NCBI GenBank assembly: GCA_017542695.1
Contig: JAFXWT010000201.1
Span: forward strand, 1-35,261
Direction of reading: 5' to 3'
Source of the DNA: Clostridia bacterium
GTDB taxonomy: Bacteria > Bacillota_A > Clostridia > Oscillospirales > CAG-272
DNA: 35,261 nucleotides
In this document: positions 22,080 to 27,858 of the stretch, one piece after another
Position numbering within the stretch: the first letter of the stretch is position 1
How the letters are laid out: each line of letters opens with the position of its first letter
Translations under genes and position numbers: made by a program
Notes under the pieces: generated by a model
Database searches by the model: none
Seen by the model: only the letters and a program-made list of their open reading frames with translations
Told to the model about the DNA's origin: nothing

Positions 22080-22133
22080 GCTGCCTCTCATCCGTCTTTT
22101 GCTTCGCAAAGTCCACCTTCCCACAAGGAAGCC
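22080..22133. repeat. Diverged copy of the CATCCGTC...ACCTTCCC repeat
   Basis: Shares the order CTCATCCGTC, GC-AAAG centre, CACCTTCCC...AAGG..AGCC with the cluster at 4510-4561. Non-coding. Confidence 0.5.
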
Positions 22134-22198
22134 AAAAAACCGCCGTCAGCGCACAACGCGCCGACACGATCCGCGCTGCGCTGCAGCGCGTGCTCCGG

Positions 22199-22411
22199 CT
22201 TGATGTGGACGCCACCTTTGCGGGGTTCCGACGGTGAATTTTGCAAGGCAAAATTCAAAAACCAAAGCCGCGGTGCGGCGAAGTTTTAGTCGGGGAGCAA
22301 ATGCCGCTATATTTTCGGCTTCATCTACGGCTCGTAAGCGGTCAAGCGGCACGCTTGTCTGCTTCTTTTGGTACTTTTCTTTCAGAAAAAGAAAAGTACA
22401 AAGAAAAAAAG
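22199..22411. repeat. Dispersed intergenic repeat, copy 2
   Basis: Begins with TGTGGACGCCACCTTTGCG (compare 16664) and ends with the hairpin TACTTTTCTTT / AAAGAAAAGTA, as copy 1 ends with a similar pyrimidine/purine hairpin. Inner hairpins include TTTTGCAAGGCAAAA and GCCGCGGTGCGGC. It lies directly before the tyrS T-box promoter. The stretch between recN and this element holds no gene. Confidence 0.55.
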
Positions 22412-22438
22412 AAAAGGTCAAAAAGGCGTTTGTCGCCC

Positions 22439-22467
22439 TTGACAAATCCATCATTTAATGCTATACT
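22439..22467 (+). promoter_or_regulatory. Promoter of the tyrS T-box transcript
   Basis: TTGACA (22439-22444), 17-base spacer, TATACT (22462-22467). Confidence 0.88.
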
Positions 22468-22479
22468 TATCCCACAGGC

Positions 22480-22717
22480 AATGACAAAGAGAGTACGTGT
22501 CGCTCACCCTTCACAGAGAGCCGTCGGCGGTGAAAGACGGCAAGGCGCGCCACCGAAATACACTTTTGAGCCGCGCCCCGACACGTAGGCGGCGACGGGT
22601 GCGCCCGTTATCGCGCGGAGTCACGTACTCACAAAGGCGCGTGCCGCGAGGTGCGCGCAAACAGAGGTGGTAACACGATCTTTCGTCCTCGACATTCGTC
22701 GGGGACTTTTATTTTTA
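22480..22717 (+). promoter_or_regulatory. Tyrosine T-box riboswitch
   Basis: The leader binds uncharged tRNA-Tyr and then lets transcription proceed into tyrS. The Stem I base TACGTGTCG (22494-22502) pairs with CGACACGTA (22579-22587). The specifier loop GAAATACACTTTTGAG carries the Tyr codon TAC at 22559-22561. The T-box sequence AGAGGTGGTAACACG (22663-22677) has TGGT (22668-22671), complementary to the ACCA end expected of tRNA-Tyr. The intrinsic terminator GTCCTCGAC / GTCGGGGAC (22685-22706) is followed by TTTTATTTTTATT. Promoter, leader and gene are in the expected order. Confidence 0.95.
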
Positions 22718-22736
22718 TTAAGGAAGGTATCGAAAA

Positions 22737-23963
22737 ATGCAAATTTACGAAGAACTCGTCGCGCGCGGCCTGATAGCACAGGTGACGAATGAAGAAGAGA
22801 TCCGCCGGATGATAAACGCAGGCAAAGCCACGTTTTACATCGGCTTCGACTGCACGGCAGACAGTCTCACAGCAGGTCATTTCATGGCGCTGACGCTGAT
22901 GAAACGACTTCAACAGGCAGGCAACAAGCCGATCGCGCTCATCGGCGGCGGCACGACTATGATCGGCGACCCTTCGGGACGCTCCGACATGAGAAAAATG
23001 CTCACGCGAGACGACATTGACCACAACGCCGAATGTTTCCGTCGCCAAATGGAAAAATTCATCGAGTTCGGCGAGGGCAAGGCGCAGATGGTCAACAACG
23101 CCGACTGGCTCCTCTCCCTAAACTATGTCGAACTGCTCCGCGAAGTCGGCACGTGTTTCTCGGTCAACAATATGCTCCGCGCCGAGTGCTACAAACAGCG
23201 TATGGAAAAAGGACTCTCGTTCTTTGAGTTCAACTATATGATAATGCAGTCCTATGACTTTTACTATCTCTTCCAGAATTACGGCTGTAATATGCAGTTC
23301 GGCGGCGACGATCAGTGGTCAAACATGCTCGGCGGCACCGAGCTTATCCGCAGAAAGCTCGGAAAAGATGCGCACGCCATGACGATTACGCTTCTCACCG
23401 ACTCGCAGGGCAAAAAGATGGGCAAGACCGCGGGCAACGCAGTATGGCTCGATCCGAACAAAACATCCCCGTTCGATTTTTACCAGTATTGGCGCAACGT
23501 CGACGACGCGGACGTTATGAAGTGCATCAAGATGCTCACATTCATCCCGATGGATAAGATCGCGGAAATGGAAAACTGGGACATCTCGCGCATCAACGAA
23601 AAGAAGGAAATTCTCGCATACGAGCTGACCGCCCTCGTTCACGGCGACGAGGAGGCGACAAAGGCGCAGAACGCGGCGCGCGCACTCTTCTCCGGCAAGG
23701 GCGACACGGCGAATATGCCGACTACGGAGCTTACCGCCGACAATTTTACGGACGGCAAAATATCAATTCTCGATCTTATGACGATCTCGGGACTCGCGCC
23801 CTCGCGCGGCGAGGCGAAGCGGCTCATCCAAGGCGGCGGCGTTTACATCGGCGACGAAAAATGCGACAGCTTCTCGAAAGATTTCGCCCTCTCCGACTTC
23901 GACGGCGACGGCGTCGTCATCCGCAAAGGCAAAAAGGTATTCGTGAGATTTGTGGTGAAATAA
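22737..23963 (+). CDS. tyrS: Tyrosyl-tRNA synthetase
   Basis: A 408-residue class I synthetase that charges tRNA-Tyr. The HIGH-equivalent is AGHF (46-49), the KMSKS-equivalent is KMGKT (227-231), and GDDQWSNMLGG lies between them. The C-terminal S4 RNA-binding domain (about 340-400, SRGEAKRLIQGGGVYI) is present, so the enzyme is complete. AAGGAAGG precedes the ATG. Expression is controlled by the T-box leader. Confidence 0.97.
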   Translation: MQIYEELVARGLIAQVTNEEEIRRMINAGKATFYIGFDCTADSLTAGHFMALTLMKRLQQAGNKPIALIGGGTTMIGDPSGRSDMRKMLTRDDIDHNAECFRRQMEKFIEFGEGKAQMVNNADWLLSLNYVELLREVGTCFSVNNMLRAECYKQRMEKGLSFFEFNYMIMQSYDFYYLFQNYGCNMQFGGDDQWSNMLGGTELIRRKLGKDAHAMTITLLTDSQGKKMGKTAGNAVWLDPNKTSPFDFYQYWRNVDDADVMKCIKMLTFIPMDKIAEMENWDISRINEKKEILAYELTALVHGDEEATKAQNAARALFSGKGDTANMPTTELTADNFTDGKISILDLMTISGLAPSRGEAKRLIQGGGVYIGDEKCDSFSKDFALSDFDGDGVVIRKGKKVFVRFVVK

Positions 23964-23970
23964 AAACTCA

Positions 23971-23997
23971 AAAATCCCGCATCCGCGGGATTTTTTT
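23971..23997 (+). terminator. Intrinsic terminator of tyrS
   Basis: AAAATCCCGC-ATC-CGCGGGATTTT stem (with one extra base) followed by a T-run, 7 bases after the stop codon. Confidence 0.92.
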
Positions 23998-24047
23998 CGT
24001 TCGCCGTCCGTCGAATTTTCTCCCGCTCAAAAGAAAGCCAAAATCCC

Positions 24048-24076
24048 TTGACATTTCCCTTCCGTTCCGATATAAT
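24048..24076 (+). promoter_or_regulatory. Promoter of the MATE gene
   Basis: TTGACA (24048-24053), 17-base spacer, TATAAT (24071-24076): a full consensus promoter. Confidence 0.9.
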
Positions 24077-24114
24077 AGAATGGTTAATTTCATAAAACTC
24101 ACTCACGGTGTAAA

Positions 24115-25500
24115 ATGTTGAAAAAATATATCGGAAACAAACAATTTTATAAAGCCGCGCTGGCGATCGCCCTGCCGATAATGCTTCAGAACGGCATCAC
24201 AAACTTCGTCAGTATGCTCGACAATATCATGATCGGGCGCGTCGGTCAGATGCAGATGACAGGCGTCGCCGTAGCTAACCAACTCATGTTCGTGTTCAAC
24301 CTCGCCATTTTCGGCGCACTGTCGGGCGCGGGCATCTTCGGCGCGCAGTTCCACGGCAAAGGCGACGTCGAGGGCGTGCGCAATTCGTTCCGCTTCAAAC
24401 TTATGATCGGCGCGTTCCTCGTCGCCGTCGGAACGCTCATTCTCTCCGTTTGGGGCAAAGACCTGATCGGTCTGTATCTGCGCGGCGACGGCACAGTCGA
24501 GGACGCGGAAGCGACGCTGAAATACGGGCTTGAATACCTCACGATAATGGTCATGACGTTCCTGCCGTTCGCCCTGTGTCAAAGCTATGCGAGCACACTG
24601 CGCGAAACGGGAGAATCCGTCCTGCCCATGACGGCGGGCATCGTCGCGGTGTTCGTCAACCTCGCGTTCAACTGGGTGCTGATCTACGGCAACCTCGGCG
24701 CTCCTGCGCTCGGCGTTCGCGGCGCGGCGATAGCCACCGCGATCTCGCGTCTTGTCGAGCTCTCGATAGTCGTGATATCGACGCACGTCAGACGTGCGAA
24801 GTTCGAGTTCGCACGCGGACTTTATAAAAAAATATTCATTCCCGCTTCGCTTTTCGGATCTATCGCTCTTCGCGGGCTACCGTTGCTGCTCAATGAAACG
24901 CTGTGGTCGGCGGGCATGGCGACGCTGGCGCAATGCTACTCGGTGCGCTCGCTCGACGTAATGAGTGCCGTCAATATCACAAACACGCTCTATAACGTAT
25001 TCAACGTCGGCATTTTCGCCCTCTCGACGACAGTCGGTATTATCGTCGGTCACGCGCTCGGCGCGGGCGACGTCGAAAAGGCCAAGGACACGGCGCGCAA
25101 AATGATCGCCCTCGTTTTCGTCATCTCGATCGGCGTCGGAGTGGTTTACGCCGCTTGCTCGGCGTTCTTCCCGAACATTTACAACGCCACGCAGAGCGCA
25201 AAATCGACAGCTTCGAGTTTCATCATCGTCGGCGCGATCTTCATGCCGATGAGCTCGCTCTGCCACGCCTGCTACTATACGCTCCGCGCGGGCGGCAAAA
25301 CTTTCGTCACTTTCCTGTTTGACAGCGTTTTCGTCTGGCTGCTCGCCGTGCCGACGGCGTACGTGCTCGCACACTTCACCACCCTGCCGATCGTCGGCGT
25401 TTACGCCGCCGTCGTCGGACTTGACTCGGTCAAAGCCGTCATCGGCACGATCCTCGTCAAACGAGGCGTGTGGATACACAATATCGTGAATAAGGAATGA
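24115..25500 (+). CDS. MATE-family efflux transporter
   Basis: A 461-residue integral membrane protein with about 12 hydrophobic segments in two homologous halves. Each half begins with a MATE signature: ALAIALPIMLQNGITNFVSM with DNIMIGRVGQ, and LPLLLNETLWSAGMATLAQ. MATE proteins export drugs or metabolites in exchange for Na+ or H+. The ribosome binding site before the ATG at 24115 is poor (ACGGTG), so translation may be weak despite the strong promoter. A single gene with its own terminator. Substrate unknown. Confidence 0.93.
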   Translation: MLKKYIGNKQFYKAALAIALPIMLQNGITNFVSMLDNIMIGRVGQMQMTGVAVANQLMFVFNLAIFGALSGAGIFGAQFHGKGDVEGVRNSFRFKLMIGAFLVAVGTLILSVWGKDLIGLYLRGDGTVEDAEATLKYGLEYLTIMVMTFLPFALCQSYASTLRETGESVLPMTAGIVAVFVNLAFNWVLIYGNLGAPALGVRGAAIATAISRLVELSIVVISTHVRRAKFEFARGLYKKIFIPASLFGSIALRGLPLLLNETLWSAGMATLAQCYSVRSLDVMSAVNITNTLYNVFNVGIFALSTTVGIIVGHALGAGDVEKAKDTARKMIALVFVISIGVGVVYAACSAFFPNIYNATQSAKSTASSFIIVGAIFMPMSSLCHACYYTLRAGGKTFVTFLFDSVFVWLLAVPTAYVLAHFTTLPIVGVYAAVVGLDSVKAVIGTILVKRGVWIHNIVNKE

Positions 25501-25511
25501 TCCTTACGCAT

Positions 25512-25550
25512 AAATGAAAAATCCACGCCCCGCGCGGATTTTTCATTTTT
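25512..25550 (+). terminator. Intrinsic terminator of the MATE gene
   Basis: AAATGAAAAATCC / GGATTTTTCATTT, a 13-bp stem with TT following. Confidence 0.85.
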
Positions 25551-25562
25551 ATACATCTGTAT
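25547..25562. repeat. 16-bp direct repeat, left copy
   Basis: TTTTATACATCTGTAT, identical to 27843-27858 and in the same orientation. The core ATACA-TC-TGTAT is itself palindromic. The two copies bracket the second extended sigma gene and the small membrane-protein gene. Confidence 0.6.
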
Positions 25563-25613
25563 AATTTATTCGTGGGGCAATTCGCAAATCGCCCTAATTT
25601 CCCGAACAATCCG

Positions 25614-25642
25614 AAAAAAACGGCGGTCTCCCGCCGTTTTTC
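25614..25642 (-). terminator. Intrinsic terminator of the second extended sigma gene
   Basis: AAAAACGGCGG / CCGCCGTTTTT stem with a 4-base loop and T-run on the minus strand, 11 bases after the stop codon. Confidence 0.88.
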
Positions 25643-25652
25643 CATCCGCAAA

Positions 25653-27284
25653 TTATTTCTTTACGCTCATCCACACTGTTTCTGCGTTCAGCTTGTCGCG
25701 GAGCGGTTCGAGTATGCCGTCGTCGATAAGCGCCTTTATCAGCGTCTCGCAAACAGGGAACGCCGCAAGATTGGCGAAAAATTTGTACTCCGGGATCAAG
25801 TGCTCGGGGAGCACTTCCCTGATAAGCGCCGCTACCTCCGCCGCCGTCTTTTCCGCCTCGTCGCTGAAAGCGTCAACGATCTTGTCGGATATCTTGTCCG
25901 CCGCGTCGTCATCCGCATAATTCATTACGAGGAATTTTGTGTAAAGCGTGTCGCCGTCGCGGTAGATGTAGTTTTCCTCGATCGCCTTTGCCGCCGTTTC
26001 TTTCTCATCGTCGGAAAGCGTGTTCACATCAAGACCGTTTATAGCGCGGATAGCCATTTGCAGTTTTTCGTCGTTTGCAAGATTCCGTCCGCAGTGGAAA
26101 TGCGGTTCGATCGGAAATTCTTTTGAATAGCTGTATATATTTGTAATATGCACATAGGAATGTCCGAGAATGTTGCGTGCCGTAATTCCGTCGCACCCGC
26201 CGAACCAATTCTTGCCGAAATTTTCAAATCCGAAAACCGAAAACTCGCGCTTCGGCATTTCAACGCCCGGAAAAAACTTTTCGGCAAGTATTTCTTTGAC
26301 TTTCCGATTGAAATTGTATCCGATGTTCTGCACCTGCTGCCAAAGGACAGCGTTCAGCGTGACGTTCTTGTTTATGAAAGGCACAGCGAGATACTCGCTC
26401 TCATGCGCTTTCACGAACTCCTTGACCGTTTTGCAGATGAAAGGCGTGCGTTTTTCAAAAATGCTCCACGCGCGCTTTGTCTGCTCCTTGTCGAGAAGAA
26501 CGAAGTTCATTGCGTATTTTCCGCCACCGACATCGCGCAAAACTCCGTATCTGCCATACTGCCCTCTGAGAAGAATGTTTATTTCGTCCTCGACGTATAT
26601 CATCGGCACGTTAAGTTCTTCCGAAATCTCCTTTGCCGTGCGCGGCTTTTTTGAGCAGAGCGACATTATGTGAAGCGAAAGCTCGCGGTTGCATACCTCT
26701 CTCGGATCGCTCCAACCGGGATTTCCCGTTCCCCAGATCTCGTATTCAATGTGGTCGAAAGATGTCGGCTTTTGTATTTTATCCATGTTCATTACCTCAT
26801 TTCTTATTTCGTTTCTCGAAGAAAACAAGCGCTGACGCACCGCCGTTTCGCTGATGCCAAGCTCCCGCGCGATCACCGCCGTCGGCTTCGCGTCGAGATA
26901 AAACGCCACCGTCACGTCTCTGTACGAGCGCGCAAGAAACGCTATCGCGCGAAAAATACTTTTTAAGTCATCCTCGTCGCTGTCGGAAACGTCATCGTCG
27001 GCAATATTGTTCAGATATTCGTCAGCGTCGCCCTCGCACGAGCGCTCGCGCTCCGCACGCCGCTTTTCCGAATATTTCGCGTATACATTGTGCGCGACGC
27101 GCCAGACGTACGCCTCCGCGTTTTCGATCTCGCCGTCCGTTTTCGCCTGTTTCAGTATTTCAAGCGTAATGTCGGACGAAAGATCTTCCGCCTCGTGCGA
27201 ATTATTCGTCCTTGCGTAGCAAAAACCGAACAGTCGGTCGAGCATTTCGCGGTCGAGCAGTTTGATAAGCTCCTGTTTCTTCAT
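25653..27284 (-). CDS. ECF-type sigma factor with ~380-aa C-terminal extension (second)
   Basis: A 543-residue protein, one residue longer than the one at 5206. The sigma-2 region has NSHEAEDLSSDITLEILKQA and EAYVWRVAHNVYAKYSEKRR. An acidic linker (DDDVSDSDEDD) precedes sigma-4 with LARSYRDVTVAFYLDAK and AVIARELGISETAVRQRLF. The extension begins at about residue 167 and has a winged-helix-like part (RTAKEISEELNVPMIYVEDEI), a middle domain rich in Phe/Gly (FGFENFGKNWFGGCDG) and a second winged-helix-like part (KAIEENYIYRDGDTLYTKFL). The order matches the other protein although identity is low. The start at 27284 has AAAGGG upstream; a longer reading frame runs through the cre palindrome. GAGG stands 8 bases before Met167 at the domain junction. 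No anti-sigma gene is adjacent. Confidence 0.85.
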   Translation of the reverse strand: MKKQELIKLLDREMLDRLFGFCYARTNNSHEAEDLSSDITLEILKQAKTDGEIENAEAYVWRVAHNVYAKYSEKRRAERERSCEGDADEYLNNIADDDVSDSDEDDLKSIFRAIAFLARSYRDVTVAFYLDAKPTAVIARELGISETAVRQRLFSSRNEIRNEVMNMDKIQKPTSFDHIEYEIWGTGNPGWSDPREVCNRELSLHIMSLCSKKPRTAKEISEELNVPMIYVEDEINILLRGQYGRYGVLRDVGGGKYAMNFVLLDKEQTKRAWSIFEKRTPFICKTVKEFVKAHESEYLAVPFINKNVTLNAVLWQQVQNIGYNFNRKVKEILAEKFFPGVEMPKREFSVFGFENFGKNWFGGCDGITARNILGHSYVHITNIYSYSKEFPIEPHFHCGRNLANDEKLQMAIRAINGLDVNTLSDDEKETAAKAIEENYIYRDGDTLYTKFLVMNYADDDAADKISDKIVDAFSDEAEKTAAEVAALIREVLPEHLIPEYKFFANLAAFPVCETLIKALIDDGILEPLRDKLNAETVWMSVKK

Positions 27285-27298
27285 CGTTTTGCCCTTTC

Positions 27299-27312
27299 TG
27301 AAAGCGCTTTCA
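27299..27312. promoter_or_regulatory. Perfect cre-like palindrome
   Basis: TGAAAGCGCTTTCA is a perfect 14-bp palindrome matching the catabolite-responsive element consensus (TGNNARCGNWWWCA) read by CcpA and related LacI-family proteins. It lies 15-28 bases upstream of the sigma factor start codon and downstream of the predicted transcription start, a roadblock position. Confidence 0.65.
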
Positions 27313-27407
27313 CCCGTTAAGTGTCGGAAAAACAAGAAATGTTAGCGTTTTTTTGAAAAAATGCAAAAATCCCGTGATTTATCGCAGATTTCGCCCTTTC
27401 CGAATGT

Positions 27408-27436
27408 AGTATATCATTTTTCATGGTGAAAGTAAA
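27408..27436 (-). promoter_or_regulatory. Promoter of the second extended sigma gene
   Basis: TTTACT (27436-27431), 17 bases, TATACT (27413-27408) on the minus strand. It gives a 5' UTR of about 115 nt that contains the cre palindrome. Confidence 0.6.
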
Positions 27437-27570
27437 GAAAAAAGGTGCTATTTACACAAAGGCGTCCCGAAAATCATTTTCTCATTTTTCCATCTTTTCA
27501 AAATTCCCGCTCGAATATCGCTTGCGCAAATTCAAATAATAATCCCAGACCGCAAAGGGAGCGACTTATT

Positions 27571-27807
27571 ATGAAAATAAAGACAAAAGGCGACGCGACA
27601 AGCGTCAAAAACACAGTTTTGCATTCGCTCGACGATATGAGGCGAAACAATATCGAGATTTCGCTGCGCTTCTCGTGGCTCGACGTGATGATCGCGGCTA
27701 TGGGAGCGGTGCTTTTAATCGTATCGCTCGCGTGGATGATGAAAAAATGCAGGAAGCTCTGCTCTTGCTTCAAAAAGAAAAAATCGGAACAGTCCGATCA
27801 AAACTGA
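27571..27807 (+). CDS. Small single-pass membrane protein with Cys/Lys tail
   Basis: A 78-residue protein: a polar N-terminus (1-36), one transmembrane helix (about 37-57, LDVMIAAMGAVLLIVSLAWMM) and a short tail KKCRKLCSCFKKKKSEQS with Cys60, Cys64 and Cys66 and many lysines. The ATG at 27571 has AAAGGGAG upstream and a terminator follows the stop. It is divergent from the second extended sigma gene. I do not recognise a family. The membrane-anchored, Cys-containing tail could be palmitoyl-like, metal- or redox-linked, but that is speculation. Confidence 0.65.
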   Translation: MKIKTKGDATSVKNTVLHSLDDMRRNNIEISLRFSWLDVMIAAMGAVLLIVSLAWMMKKCRKLCSCFKKKKSEQSDQN

Positions 27808-27813
27808 AAACAG

Positions 27814-27841
27814 AAAAACCTTGCTGTCGCAAGGTTTTTTT
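27814..27841. terminator. Bidirectional intrinsic terminator
   Basis: AAAAACCTTGC-TGTC-GCAAGGTTTTT between the convergent small membrane-protein gene and the GH78 gene. Confidence 0.92.
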
Positions 27842-27842
27842 G

Positions 27843-27858
27843 TTTTATACATCTGTAT
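27843..27858. repeat. 16-bp direct repeat, right copy
   Basis: Identical to 25547-25562. It ends at the last base of the GH78 stop codon region. Confidence 0.6.

Noticed and set aside
24103..24786. 227-codon frame antisense to the MATE gene
   Set aside because: Shadow frame with His/Arg/Asp-rich composition; the sense strand is a clear membrane protein.
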